Assembly: GCF_021432385.1 (NCBI RefSeq)
Contig: NZ_JAEACT010000002.1
Location: forward strand, 1,383,501-1,447,500
Source of the DNA: Clostridium hydrogenum
GTDB lineage: Bacteria; Bacillota; Clostridia; Clostridiales; Clostridiaceae
DNA: 64,000 nucleotides
Reading direction: 5' to 3'
In this document: one piece after another, positions 7,755 through 17,047 of the stretch
How positions within the stretch are numbered: position 1 is the stretch's first letter
Layout of the letters: every line of letters starts with the position of its first letter
The notes under the pieces: generated by a model
Database searches by the model: none
What the model saw: only the letters and a program-made list of their open reading frames with translations
What the model was told of the DNA's origin: nothing
Position numbers and translations under genes: made by a program

Positions 7755-9616
7755 TGATGTACAAAATACTTGATAAATATGATAGTACTAATGATATTAA
7801 AAATATGGATATTAAAACTTTAAATCATTTTTCAGATGAAATTAGACAGTTTTTAATTGATAAAGTTTCGAAAACAGGGGGTCATCTTGCATCCAATTTA
7901 GGTGTAGTTGAACTCACTCTAAGTCTTTATAAAGTTTTCGATTTTAGTAAAGATAAGTTAATATGGGACGTAGGGCATCAGTCGTATGTACATAAAATTT
8001 TAACTGGAAGAAAAGACAAATTTGATAGTTTAAGAGAATATGGTGGAATTAGTGGATTCCCAAAAAGAAATGAAAGTCCGTACGACATTTTTGATACTGG
8101 TCACAGCAGTACTTCTTTATCAGCAGCAGCTGGAATTGCAAGAGCTAGAGATTTGTCTCATGAAAAATATGATGTTGTGGCGGTTATTGGTGATGGAGCT
8201 TTATCTGGGGGAATGGCCCTAGAAGCCTTAAATGATATTGGCGATAGAAAAACTAAGGTCATAGTAATATTAAATGATAATCAAATGTCTATAGCTAAGA
8301 ATGTTGGAAGCATTTCTAAATATTTGAGCAAAATTAGAATTGATCCAAAATACAATAAATTTAAGGAAGAAGTTAATTTTAAACTTCGAAAAACTAATAT
8401 TGGATCAGAGGTAGCTGATTCTTTAAAGAAAATAAAGGGTGGAATAAAGAAAATTGTTGTACCAGGAATGTTTTTTGAAGACATTGGAATAAAGTATTTA
8501 GGACCCATAGATGGACATAATATAGAAGAGTTAACAGATGTAGTAACAAAGGCAAAAGAATTTAACGAGCCAGTAATAATTCATGTTATTACGAGAAAAG
8601 GTAAAGGTTATAATTATGCAGAAAAAAATCCTAATAAATTTCATGGCATAGGGCCCTTTGATTGTGAAAGTGGCGAATTATGCTCTTCTTCAGGTTATAC
8701 CTACTCAAAAGCTTTTGGAGAAACTTTAGTTAACATTGCGGAGAAAAATGATAAAGTTGTTGCAATTACAGCAGCTATGCCAGATGGAACAGGTTTGTGT
8801 GAATTCTCAAAAAGATTTCCTAAGAGATTTTTTGATGTTGGAATAGCAGAACAGCATGCGGCTACTATGGCAGCTGGATTTGCGGTTGCAGGATATAAAC
8901 CAGTTTTTGCTGTATATTCTACATTTCTTCAAAGAGCGTATGATCAAGTGCTTCATGATATATGTATACAAAAACTTCCTGTAGTATTTGCAATTGATAG
9001 GGCAGGTATTGTAGGAGCAGATGGTGAAACTCATCAAGGTATATTTGACTTATCCTATCTTAGCCATATACCAAATATGACTATACTGGCACCTAAATGT
9101 ACGAATGACTTGAAGGCTATGTTAAATTGGTCGATTACACAAAATTATCCAATAGCAATTAGGTACCCAAGAGGAACTGATTCACAAGAAGTTCAGTTTT
9201 CTTCTTTACCAGAATTAGTTAAAGGTAAATGGGAGATTATAGCTAAAGGTAGTGAGATTGCAATAATTGCTGCAGGTAAAATGGTTCAGCATGCTGTACT
9301 CGCAGAAAGAAAGCTAGAAAAAATGGGCATAAAATGTACTGTAGTAAGTGCTGATTTTGTTAAACCAATCGATACAGTGCTTTTAGATAGTTTAGCAAGA
9401 GAAAATTATAAATTTGTAACTGTTGAAGACAATGTCCTTCATGGAGGATTAGGAAGCAGTGTACTTGAATATTTAAACAGTAAAAATTATAAAAATGATG
9501 TTTTAAGACTAGGATTTAAAGATGAATTTGTTACTCAAGGTAAGCCAGATATCTTATATAAACTATATGGTTTAGATGTAGATAGCATATTCAATAAAAT
9601 ACTTACTTTTATGTGA
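7751..9616 (+). CDS. dxs: 1-deoxy-D-xylulose-5-phosphate synthase
   Basis: 621 residues, full length. Thiamine-diphosphate motif [21 protein letters not shown] with NDNQMS downstream; N-terminal [20 protein letters not shown] and [15 protein letters not shown]; transketolase core with [17 protein letters not shown], and [20 protein letters not shown] with the histidines expected at the active site. Makes DXP from pyruvate and glyceraldehyde 3-phosphate, the first step of the MEP isoprenoid route and a branch to thiamine and pyridoxal. Three ATG codons in a row (7751, 7754, 7757) could start it; AAAGGA just upstream serves any of them. Confidence 0.97.
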   Translation: MMMYKILDKYDSTNDIKNMDIKTLNHFSDEIRQFLIDKVSKTGGHLASNLGVVELTLSLYKVFDFSKDKLIWDVGHQSYVHKILTGRKDKFDSLREYGGISGFPKRNESPYDIFDTGHSSTSLSAAAGIARARDLSHEKYDVVAVIGDGALSGGMALEALNDIGDRKTKVIVILNDNQMSIAKNVGSISKYLSKIRIDPKYNKFKEEVNFKLRKTNIGSEVADSLKKIKGGIKKIVVPGMFFEDIGIKYLGPIDGHNIEELTDVVTKAKEFNEPVIIHVITRKGKGYNYAEKNPNKFHGIGPFDCESGELCSSSGYTYSKAFGETLVNIAEKNDKVVAITAAMPDGTGLCEFSKRFPKRFFDVGIAEQHAATMAAGFAVAGYKPVFAVYSTFLQRAYDQVLHDICIQKLPVVFAIDRAGIVGADGETHQGIFDLSYLSHIPNMTILAPKCTNDLKAMLNWSITQNYPIAIRYPRGTDSQEVQFSSLPELVKGKWEIIAKGSEIAIIAAGKMVQHAVLAERKLEKMGIKCTVVSADFVKPIDTVLLDSLARENYKFVTVEDNVLHGGLGSSVLEYLNSKNYKNDVLRLGFKDEFVTQGKPDILYKLYGLDVDSIFNKILTFM

Positions 9617-9645
9617 AACGGTTGTATAAAGAAGAGAGGATAAAT

Positions 9646-10461
9646 ATGTCACAGAGCAAAGAAAGATTAGATTTACTTTTAGTTAAAAAGGGAATGTTTG
9701 AATCTAGAGAAAGAGCTAGAGCCAGCATTATGGCAGGAGAAATATATGTTGATAATATTAGAATAGATAAATGCGGTGAAAAAGTTAAAGAAGATTCAAA
9801 TATAGAGTTTAAAGGCGAAAAAATGCCATATGTAAGTAGAGGCGGATATAAACTTGAAAAGGCAATGAAATCTTTTAATATTAATTTAAATTCAAAAATA
9901 TGTTTTGATATAGGTGCATCTACAGGTGGATTTACGGATTGTATGTTGCAAAATGGTGCAGAAAAGGTATTTGCCATTGATGTTGGTTATGGACAATTTG
10001 CCTGGAAACTTAGAACTGATCCTAGGGTAGTTTGTATGGAAAGAACAAATGTAAGATATGTTACTGAGGAGCAGATAGGAATGCATGGCGATTTTGCAAG
10101 TATAGATGTATCCTTCATATCTTTAAAAAAGGTCATACCTGCAGTTGTAAATTTGTTAGATGAAGATGGAGAAGTAGTTGCATTAATTAAACCGCAATTT
10201 GAAGCAGGGAGAGAAAAAGTAGGCAAAAAAGGTGTAGTAAGAGAGCCTGAAATTCATATAGAAGTTATAAATGGTGTAGTCCAGTTTTTAAAAGAAAGTA
10301 ATTTTGCTATAATTGGATTAGATCATTCACCTATAAAAGGGCCTGAAGGAAATATAGAATATTTAATATACTTTTCTAAAAATAAAAATCTGTTAAATGG
10401 TGAATTTAATGATGAAGAAGTCAATTTAATTGTTGAAAAGGCACACAAAAATCTTGATTAG
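9646..10461 (+). CDS. tlyA: TlyA-family rRNA methyltransferase (hemolysin A homologue)
   Basis: 271 residues from ATG 9646, preferred because GAGAGGA lies 6-8 bp upstream; a GTG at 9613 overlapping the dxs stop is in frame but lacks a ribosome site. N-terminal S4 RNA-binding domain (residues 1-60: RLDLLLVKKGMFESRERARA), then an FtsJ/RrmJ methyltransferase fold with SAM motif DIGASTGGFTDCMLQNGA and catalytic-type IKPQFEAGREK. Homologues 2'-O-methylate rRNA. The gene order dxs-tlyA-nadK-argR-recN is standard in Firmicutes. Confidence 0.94.
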   Translation: MSQSKERLDLLLVKKGMFESRERARASIMAGEIYVDNIRIDKCGEKVKEDSNIEFKGEKMPYVSRGGYKLEKAMKSFNINLNSKICFDIGASTGGFTDCMLQNGAEKVFAIDVGYGQFAWKLRTDPRVVCMERTNVRYVTEEQIGMHGDFASIDVSFISLKKVIPAVVNLLDEDGEVVALIKPQFEAGREKVGKKGVVREPEIHIEVINGVVQFLKESNFAIIGLDHSPIKGPEGNIEYLIYFSKNKNLLNGEFNDEEVNLIVEKAHKNLD

Positions 10462-10472
10462 GAGAAACTTTG

Positions 10473-11321
10473 ATGAAAAAAATAGGAGTTAATATTAATA
10501 ATAGTAAAGATAGTGATAGAAAAATACGAAATTATATTAAGGAAATATTAACTGAACAAAACAGTAAAGTTGAAGTGGAATTTTATGATAATTTAAAAAA
10601 CATTAAAAATTATTGTAATGATGTGCCAGATATTTTTATAGTCCTAGGTGGTGATGGTACTATTTTAAGTGCTGCTAGAAATTTAGTTGCTTTAGAAGTA
10701 CCAATATTTGGTGTGAATATTGGACACTTAGGATTTTTGACTTCCGTAGAATTAGCCAGATTTGAAACAGCAGTAAGAAAAATATATAATGGGGAATACT
10801 ATATTGAAAATAGGATGATGCTTAAATGTAGTTATATTCAAAATAAAATAAGAAAAGAATTTTATGCTTTAAACGAAGTTGTTTTATCTACAGGAATTTT
10901 GTCAAGAATATTAAAGTATAAGATAAAAGTAGATGGAAAGTATTACATGGATTTTAAATCAGACGGAATTATTATTTCAACCCCCACTGGATCAACTGCG
11001 TATAATTTGTCTGCTGGTGGACCAGTTGTTTATCCAGAACTTGATTTGATATCAATAACACCAATTTGTCCTCAGTTATCAAACATGAAGACAATTATAG
11101 TAAATGGAAAAAGTAATATAAACGTTTATGATATAAATTTAAATAAAAGTACATTTATATCAATGGATGGTCAAAAGCCTATGGAAATAGGTGATGTTAA
11201 TTTTGTAGAGATAAATAGTCTCGAAAATCAATGTAAATTAATAAGATTAAATGACTATGATTATTTTGAGGTTTTAAGAAAAAAAATTATACTTAAAACT
11301 AATGAATGTGAGGGTGATTAA
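10473..11321 (+). CDS. nadK: NAD kinase
   Basis: 282 residues from ATG 10473; an in-frame TTG at 10470 exists, but GGAG at 10461-10464 is better spaced for the ATG. Signature motifs: [14 protein letters not shown] (GGDG with the catalytic Asp), [12 protein letters not shown], and [22 protein letters not shown]. Phosphorylates NAD to NADP in the cytoplasm. It follows tlyA after 11 bp and is 2 bp from argR. Confidence 0.96.
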   Translation: MKKIGVNINNSKDSDRKIRNYIKEILTEQNSKVEVEFYDNLKNIKNYCNDVPDIFIVLGGDGTILSAARNLVALEVPIFGVNIGHLGFLTSVELARFETAVRKIYNGEYYIENRMMLKCSYIQNKIRKEFYALNEVVLSTGILSRILKYKIKVDGKYYMDFKSDGIIISTPTGSTAYNLSAGGPVVYPELDLISITPICPQLSNMKTIIVNGKSNINVYDINLNKSTFISMDGQKPMEIGDVNFVEINSLENQCKLIRLNDYDYFEVLRKKIILKTNECEGD

Positions 11322-11323
11322 TA

Positions 11324-11776
11324 ATGAAAATATCTAGACATGCTAAAATATTAGAAATTATAAATTCAAAAAATATAGAAACTCAAGAAGAACTAGCAGA
11401 TGAACTTAGAAAAAGCGGAATGGATATAACACAAGCCACAGTATCTAGAGATATAAAAGAATTAAAATTGATTAAGGTACTTTCACCAAGTGGAAGATAC
11501 AAATATGCTACAATATCACCAACGGAAGGATTTCTTTCAAACAAGCTTGTTGCTATTTTTTCACAAACAGTTCTCAATGTGGAGAATATAGGAAATTTCA
11601 TTGTTGTTAAAACTATATCTGGATCGGGAAATGCAGCAGCAGAAGCTATAGATTCTTTAAACTTTGAGGGAATTGCTGGAACTATAGCAGGTGATAATAC
11701 AATTTTTATACTTGTAAGATCAATGGATAAAGCATATGAACTTGTTCAAAAATTGAAAAAAATGATGAATGAATAG
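11324..11776 (+). CDS. argR: Arginine repressor ArgR
   Basis: 150 residues. N-terminal winged helix (residues 1-70: [30 protein letters not shown], with the SRD motif of the recognition helix) and C-terminal hexamerisation/arginine-binding domain with [30 protein letters not shown]. With arginine bound it represses arginine synthesis and can act on catabolic operons. Its place between nadK and recN is conserved in clostridia although the function is unrelated. An AGGGTG ribosome site overlaps the end of nadK. Confidence 0.96.
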   Translation: MKISRHAKILEIINSKNIETQEELADELRKSGMDITQATVSRDIKELKLIKVLSPSGRYKYATISPTEGFLSNKLVAIFSQTVLNVENIGNFIVVKTISGSGNAAAEAIDSLNFEGIAGTIAGDNTIFILVRSMDKAYELVQKLKKMMNE

Positions 11777-11787
11777 GAGGCTGAAGG

Positions 11788-13488
11788 ATGCTCCTGCAAA
11801 TTAACATTGAAAATTTTGCCCTTATAGAAAAAATTACAGTAACGTTTGATAAGGGTTTTAATATATTATCAGGAGAAACTGGTGCCGGGAAGTCAATATT
11901 AATTGATGCTATTAATTATGTTTTAGGTGGAAAATCTAATAAGGGATTTATAAGAACTGGTGAGGAAAGAGCTTTTGTTGAAGCTATATTTACAATTGAA
12001 AATGATAGAACAGAAATGGAACTTAAAAAACTAGATGTAGAATTTGAAGATATAGTTATAATAAGCAGGGAAACTTTTAAATCTGGTAAAAGTATAACAA
12101 AAGTTAATGGGAAATCCATATTAGTTTCTATGCTTAAAAATATAAGTGATACTTTAATAGATATTCATGGACAACATGAAAATCAAAATTTATTAGATTC
12201 TAATAATCATATGCAGTATTTGGATAATTATGGAGAAGAGTCTATATTAAACAGCAAAAACAAATATGCATTGTGCTATGATAAATTATTAAATATTAAG
12301 AGTAAAATTAAAAGCTTAATAGGAAAAAATGGAGAAAATGAAAAGCTTTCAGATTTTTTAAGGTATCAAATAGATGAAATCGAAAAGGCAAAGCTCAAAA
12401 TAGGTGAAGATGAAGAATTAGAAGAGAAGTTTTCTGTTATATCAAATAGTGAAAACATATCTAAAATTTTTTCAGAAGCTGCAGAAATTCTTTATGATGG
12501 AAATGAAAATAGTAAGTCAATTTATGATCTTGAAGGATATATTATAAATAAACTCAGAAGTGCTCAAGGCAAAAGTGAAAAAATTAAAAAGATTGCAGAT
12601 GACTTAGAAGAAACCTATTATAGTATACAGCAAATTGCACAAGACATAAAAGCAATTAAAGATAGTGTGGTTTATGATGAAAAAGAACTTGAATATATAA
12701 ATAGCAGATTATTTCAAATTGATAATTACAAGAAAAAGTATGGTAAAACAATTAAAGATATTTTAGATTATAAGGAAAAATTACAAATACAATATGATGA
12801 GTTTGTAAATAAAGAGGAAGTCTTAAAAAAATTAAATCTTGAAAAAGATAAAACTTATGATGAACTTATACAAGCTGCCAAAGTACTGCATGAATTAAGA
12901 GTGAAGCTTGCACAAGAGCTAGAGGTAAAAGTTAAAGAAGAATTGAATTATGTAGGTCTTGAAAAGAGTACTTTTAAAATAAATATTGAATTTAATGAGG
13001 AAAACATTTCAAATAGCGGAGCTGATAGAGTTCAGTTCTTAATATCAACTAACCCAGGAGAACCTTTGAAACAGCTTGAAAAAGTAGTTTCAGGTGGAGA
13101 ACTTTCAAGAATAATGCTTGCTATTAAAACTGTATTTGTTGACAAAGATAAAATTCCATCTGTTATTTTCGATGAAATTGATACTGGTATAAGTGGAAGA
13201 ATAGCTCAAAGTGTTGCAGAAAAAATGTATGTTATATCTAAAAAACATCAAGTTTTTTGTGTAACTCATTTGGCGCAAATTGCATGTATGTCTGATGTAC
13301 ACTTTTTAGTTTCTAAAAATACTGATAATAGTAAAACATATACTACAATTAAAAAGTTAGATTCAGAAGGGAAAAAACAAGTTTTAGCTTTAATGATTGG
13401 AGGAAGCGAAGTTACTAAGCTTACAATTGATCATGCAGCTGAAATGATAGCTATAGCAGATAAAAGAAAAAAACAAATTTTGAAATAA
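11788..13488 (+). CDS. recN: DNA repair protein RecN
   Basis: 566 residues. SMC-like ATPase: Walker A GETGAGKSILIDAINYVLGG near residue 30, long coiled-coil middle (about residues 150-370, Lys/Glu-rich), ABC signature VSGGELSRIMLAIK and Walker B VIFDEIDTGISGRIA, then a conserved VTHLAQIA. RecN acts early at double-strand breaks and gathers DNA ends. An AGGAGG ribosome site precedes the ATG. It is the last gene of the run; hairpin PC follows two bases after its stop. Confidence 0.96.
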   Translation: MLLQINIENFALIEKITVTFDKGFNILSGETGAGKSILIDAINYVLGGKSNKGFIRTGEERAFVEAIFTIENDRTEMELKKLDVEFEDIVIISRETFKSGKSITKVNGKSILVSMLKNISDTLIDIHGQHENQNLLDSNNHMQYLDNYGEESILNSKNKYALCYDKLLNIKSKIKSLIGKNGENEKLSDFLRYQIDEIEKAKLKIGEDEELEEKFSVISNSENISKIFSEAAEILYDGNENSKSIYDLEGYIINKLRSAQGKSEKIKKIADDLEETYYSIQQIAQDIKAIKDSVVYDEKELEYINSRLFQIDNYKKKYGKTIKDILDYKEKLQIQYDEFVNKEEVLKKLNLEKDKTYDELIQAAKVLHELRVKLAQELEVKVKEELNYVGLEKSTFKINIEFNEENISNSGADRVQFLISTNPGEPLKQLEKVVSGGELSRIMLAIKTVFVDKDKIPSVIFDEIDTGISGRIAQSVAEKMYVISKKHQVFCVTHLAQIACMSDVHFLVSKNTDNSKTYTTIKKLDSEGKKQVLALMIGGSEVTKLTIDHAAEMIAIADKRKKQILK

Positions 13489-13490
13489 AA

Positions 13491-13541
13491 AGGCTATGTT
13501 TTAAATAAGTGTTAAAATCAATACTTATTTAAAACATAGCT
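13491..13541. repeat. Hairpin repeat PC, copy 1 (probable terminator of recN)
   Basis: Perfect stem GGCTATGTTTTAAATAAGT ... ACTTATTTAAAACATAGC around a short loop. The same hairpin with one changed loop base occurs at 62471-62520, and half copies occur at 42562-42580 and 57939-57954. Directly after the recN stop it can end transcription, but the repeated exact sequence points to a mobile or dispersed unit. Confidence 0.85.
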
Positions 13542-13598
13542 ATTAAAAAATAGTAATGTAAATAAATGTGAAAATAAGCATTTGATTACAGCGATACT

Positions 13599-13636
13599 AC
13601 AAAAAACATGAACTTTAAATTCATGTTTTTTTGTGT
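13599..13636. terminator. Bidirectional terminator hairpin
   Basis: ACAAAAAACATGAA pairs with TTCATGTTTTTTTGT across a short loop. A and T runs on the two sides make it usable on both strands. The rest of 13490-13856 holds the PC hairpin, a PA palindrome and nothing else recognised. Confidence 0.75.
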
Positions 13637-13728
13637 TTTTTGTAATTATGAGAAATTTAATAGAACAGTTGCCTTTAAATGAAACATAATAATAGCATAA
13701 TTAAAATTTAAAATGGGAAATTTAAGAG

Positions 13729-13830
13729 TAAAGATAAACCGTTTTAACTACGGAAATTTATATCCATCAAAATGTGAGGAAAATCGCATTTGGTATAAAT
13801 AAATTTGTAATTTCAATTGGCTTATCTTTA
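13729..13830. repeat. Palindrome PA, copy 1
   Basis: About 100-bp imperfect palindrome starting TAAAGATAAACC and ending GGCTTATCTTTA, with inner arms GAAATTTATA / TATAAATAAATTT and ATCAAAATG / CGCATTTGGT. Two better conserved copies are at 20907-21010 and 60799-60900. It lies in the leader of spoIVB, 26 bp before the start codon. Confidence 0.75.
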
Positions 13831-13856
13831 AACATAAGAAAAGGGAGGTTAAAAAC

Positions 13857-15056
13857 ATGAAAAAAGTAATAAAAATATTATGCTGTGTTTTGACTCCTAT
13901 AATAATAATGTGTATATTAGCTTATGCAAAGGTTAAAGATATACCTAATACAGTTTTTGTAAGGCAAGGAGAAAATGGTTTAAAAACAAGTTTATTTGAA
14001 TTTGACAGATATAAAGAAGTAGCAAGTATAGGAGAATCAAAAATTAAAAAAGTAGACATAAGTATACTTGGAATACTTCCTGTAAAGTCTGTTAGTGTAA
14101 AATCTGTTCCTAGGATTAAGCTTAATGTTGGAGGACAGCCTATTGGAATAAAATTAAATACTAAAGGGGTGTTAATTGTTGGATTTAGTGATATTAATAC
14201 TTCTAATGGTAAAATACCAAGTCCAGCGGCTGCAGAGGGTGTTCAAATTGGTGATAGCATAATAAAAGTAAATGGCGAAAATATACTAGATATACAGGAT
14301 TTGGGCAATAAAATAAATAAGGCCAAAGACAACAAAATTAGTTTAACTTTAGAGAGAAAAGGTAAGTATATAACTAAAGTTATAACAAGAGTAAAAAGTG
14401 AAGATAATAATTATAAAATTGGGCTTTGGGTTAGAGATTCTACAGCAGGTGTTGGAACTTTGACATTTTATTATAGTAAGACTAATCAATTTGGCGCATT
14501 GGGTCATCCTATAACAGATGTGGATACAGGAACAATGTTAAAAGTAAATAGTGGTAATTTATTAAATTCTTCAATAGTATCTATAAGGAAGGGATTTAAA
14601 GGAACTCCAGGAGAAATAAGAGGTATATTTGTAAATGAAGATAATCCAATCGGCAGTGTGCAAAACAATACAATGTGCGGTATTTTTGGAAAGGGTGCCA
14701 GTAATGTTTTCAGCAACAAATTAAATAAACAAATGGAAATAGGACTTAGGAACGAGATAAAAACCGGTGAAGCAAAAATTTTAACTACTATTGATGGCGA
14801 TGAGCCAAAACTTTATTCTGTATATATAGAAAAATTATATCCACAAGAGTCTCCAGGACCTAAAAGTATGCTAATTAGAGTAACGGATTCTGAACTTTTG
14901 AAAAAAACTGGAGGAATTGTTCAAGGAATGAGTGGAAGTCCAATAATACAAAATAATAAGATTGTTGGTGCAGTTACCCATGTTCTTATTAATAAGCCAG
15001 ATGTTGGATATGGAATATATATAGAATGGATGCTCAAAGATGCTGGAATATTTTAA
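13857..15056 (+). CDS. spoIVB: SpoIVB peptidase
   Basis: 399 residues. One N-terminal membrane or signal segment (about 5-24), a PDZ domain (about 95-180: GVLIVGFSDI, PSPAAAEGVQIGDSIIKVNGE) and a C-terminal S55 peptidase domain. Catalytic-type His in FGALGHPITD and Ser in VQGMSGSPII are both present. Known role: secreted from the forespore, it triggers SpoIVFB cleavage of pro-sigma-K. Its place directly before spo0A is conserved in spore-formers. A GGGAGG ribosome site precedes the ATG. No convincing sigma-F/G promoter could be assigned because a PA palindrome fills the leader. Confidence 0.96.
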   Translation: MKKVIKILCCVLTPIIIMCILAYAKVKDIPNTVFVRQGENGLKTSLFEFDRYKEVASIGESKIKKVDISILGILPVKSVSVKSVPRIKLNVGGQPIGIKLNTKGVLIVGFSDINTSNGKIPSPAAAEGVQIGDSIIKVNGENILDIQDLGNKINKAKDNKISLTLERKGKYITKVITRVKSEDNNYKIGLWVRDSTAGVGTLTFYYSKTNQFGALGHPITDVDTGTMLKVNSGNLLNSSIVSIRKGFKGTPGEIRGIFVNEDNPIGSVQNNTMCGIFGKGASNVFSNKLNKQMEIGLRNEIKTGEAKILTTIDGDEPKLYSVYIEKLYPQESPGPKSMLIRVTDSELLKKTGGIVQGMSGSPIIQNNKIVGAVTHVLINKPDVGYGIYIEWMLKDAGIF

Positions 15057-15103
15057 AGAGTAGGTATATAATTGTTATATGCTGATAATATATGGATTAT
15101 TGT

Positions 15104-15157
15104 TAAGATTTAGTCCTGAAAAGTTAAAATCATTCAGCACTAAATCTTATTTTTATT
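15104..15157 (+). terminator. Terminator after spoIVB
   Basis: AAGATTTAGTCCTGAA pairs with TTCAGCACTAAATCTT (one mismatch), then a T-rich tract. The remaining intergenic sequence to 15369 holds the spo0A promoter region. Confidence 0.8.
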
Positions 15158-15306
15158 GAATTTTTACTATTTTATAATACAAATATATTTAGTTACAACT
15201 TGATTTTTTATTGTTTTAGTAATAAAATGGAAAAAAAGATATAAATTGAATTTAAGTATTTGTATTGGTAAAAATTTTTAATCCCTTGAAGGTAATATAA
15301 TAGTTT

Positions 15307-15324
15307 TGTCGAATATATTATAAT
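15307..15324 (+). promoter_or_regulatory. spo0A promoter region with a 0A box
   Basis: TGTCGAA at 15307-15313 is an exact 0A box in a TTTTGTCGAAT context, 57 bp before the spo0A ATG. TATAAT overlaps at 15319-15324, and GAAT within the box could be a sigma-H -10 with AAGGTAAT upstream (15289-15296), though the spacing is slightly long. This fits known autoregulation of spo0A by Spo0A and sigma-H. Exact promoter use is inferred. Confidence 0.6.
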
Positions 15325-15369
15325 AGGGTTGTTAAATAATGGTAAACTTAATGTGAAGGGGAGTCAACA

Positions 15370-16215
15370 ATGGAAAATGAAAAAATAAGTGTTTTAATAG
15401 CAGATGATAATAAGGAATTCTGTAATATTCTTAATGATTATTTGCTAAATCAAAGTGATATTGTAGTAATAGGAATTGCAAAGGATGGAATTGAAGCCTT
15501 AAGATTAATAGAGGAGAAAAAACCAGACTTAGTAGTACTGGATATAATAATGCCTCATTTAGATGGTCTTGGAGTTCTTGAAAGGCTAAATAATATGAAC
15601 TTAAGTCAATTGCCAAGGATAATAGTATTATCAGCAGTAGGACAAGATAAGATAACTCAGAGGGCAATAAATTTAGGCGCTGATTATTATGTTGTAAAAC
15701 CATTTGATATGGAGGTATTTATAAAAAGAATAAGAGAAATGTTTAATAACATTATATCAAATTCAAATGAAAAGAAATCAGCAATACCATATCAAGACCA
15801 AGGAATAAGAAATGTAAACTCTTCCATGATGAGTACACAGGAGCATTCCTCTAATGCACCTATAGACTTAGAAGGAGAGATAACTGCTATAATACATGAA
15901 ATAGGTGTGCCAGCACATATTAAAGGCTACATGTACTTAAGAGAAGCAATTACAATGGTAGTAAATAATATGGAATTGTTATCAGCAGTAACAAAAGAGT
16001 TATACCCATCAATTGCAAAAAAATATAATACTACAGCAAGTAGGGTGGAAAGAGCAATAAGACATGCTATAGAAGTAGCTTGGTCTAGAGGTCAAGTTGA
16101 AACAATTAACAAGCTTTTCGGTTATACTATACATAACGGAAAAGGAAAGCCTACAAACAGCGAATTTATAGCTATGATTGCAGACAAGCTTAGATTGCAA
16201 AATAAAGTTAGCTAG
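15370..16215 (+). CDS. spo0A: Sporulation master regulator Spo0A
   Basis: 281 residues. Receiver domain (1-125) with acidic pocket IADDN, phospho-acceptor Asp in [14 protein letters not shown], the LSA Ser and the VVKPFD Lys. A linker of about 50 variable residues precedes the spore-specific DNA-binding domain ([19 protein letters not shown] ... [20 protein letters not shown]). When phosphorylated it controls entry to sporulation and, in solventogenic clostridia, solvent formation. No phosphorelay gene is adjacent, as usual in clostridia, where orphan kinases phosphorylate it directly. An AAGGGGAG ribosome site precedes the ATG. Confidence 0.98.
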   Translation: MENEKISVLIADDNKEFCNILNDYLLNQSDIVVIGIAKDGIEALRLIEEKKPDLVVLDIIMPHLDGLGVLERLNNMNLSQLPRIIVLSAVGQDKITQRAINLGADYYVVKPFDMEVFIKRIREMFNNIISNSNEKKSAIPYQDQGIRNVNSSMMSTQEHSSNAPIDLEGEITAIIHEIGVPAHIKGYMYLREAITMVVNNMELLSAVTKELYPSIAKKYNTTASRVERAIRHAIEVAWSRGQVETINKLFGYTIHNGKGKPTNSEFIAMIADKLRLQNKVS

Positions 16216-16311
16216 GTTAGTGAAATCAATTACTTGATTGCAATTAAAGCTATATTTCTGTAGCAACAAATTGTTTTTCAAACCAACCAATATTATATAT
16301 GCTTTAAAGCT

Positions 16312-16354
16312 AAACCTTCAATGTTCATTAAATATGAATTTTGGAGGTTTTTTA
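16312..16354 (+). terminator. Terminator after spo0A
   Basis: AAACCTTCA and TTCAT pair with ATGAA and GGAGGTTT, followed by a T run. The rest of the gap to 16618 is AT-rich with no gene or clear motif beyond an AGGAGG ribosome site. Confidence 0.75.
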
Positions 16355-16618
16355 TTGCGTAAAAAATAAAAGCTTTGAGATTAGTTATAGAAAGTATTAA
16401 ATGGATTGAACTTTGAGTGAGAATGATGATAGAAATTTAATTTTGGAAAATCAATAATTAACAATTAAAGATGCTAAATGGGATTATTACAGGTGGAGAG
16501 AAAAGTAAAAAAATAAGTTTAATAAATGATTAAATTTTAGTATTAAGAAAAAATATTCAGATACGATAATAATATGGGTTTAAAACCATAATAATACATA
16601 ATATTAGGAGGAAACAAA

Positions 16619-16945
16619 ATGAAGAAAAAATTTAAAATTACTTTAAGTGTATTTTTAGTTGTTATTTTAGGGTGCTTCTCACAGGCATTTGCGGCAACTA
16701 ATCAAAATTCAAAATTAAATAGGATTGTTAAGCAGATTGGGAATGTTAAATTACTTGATAGCGTGTCTACAGATGATGGTGGAGTTGTGGGAACGAGCAA
16801 TTTAAATGGTACTGCTGATAATAGTGCTAAAGTTGGAAATCATTTATATAGTCCAGAAAAAGGATGGAAAAGATATGATGATACAAATAGTTTAATAAAG
16901 TATGTTGGAAATTGGGAAAACGAAGCGGTTTCAGCTATTGTATAG
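16619..16945 (+). CDS. Short secreted protein, possibly a truncated remnant
   Basis: 108 residues with a clear Sec signal peptide (about 1-26, cleavage after AFA). The mature part contains Asn/Ser/Gly-rich sequence and PEKGWKRYDDTNSLIKYVGN, which reads like the start of larger clostridial surface proteins with repeated domains. The frame stops soon after at VSAIV. A perfect AGGAGG ribosome site argues that it is expressed; the abrupt end suggests truncation of a longer gene. It lies just upstream of the quorum-sensing regulator and could be a target of it, which is speculation. Confidence 0.6.
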   Translation: MKKKFKITLSVFLVVILGCFSQAFAATNQNSKLNRIVKQIGNVKLLDSVSTDDGGVVGTSNLNGTADNSAKVGNHLYSPEKGWKRYDDTNSLIKYVGNWENEAVSAIV

Positions 16946-16973
16946 CTTACGGTAACTATGCATACAGAGAATA

Positions 16974-17006
16974 AAATACAAACAATTTTGTAATTGTTCG
17001 TATTTA
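16974..17006 (+). terminator. Hairpin after the secreted-protein gene
   Basis: AAATACAAACAATT pairs with AATTGTTCGTATTT (one mismatch) around a four-base loop. No long T run follows, so strength is uncertain. Confidence 0.5.
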
Positions 17007-17047
17007 CTTATATGGAATTATATGCTATTATAACCATATAAGATAAA

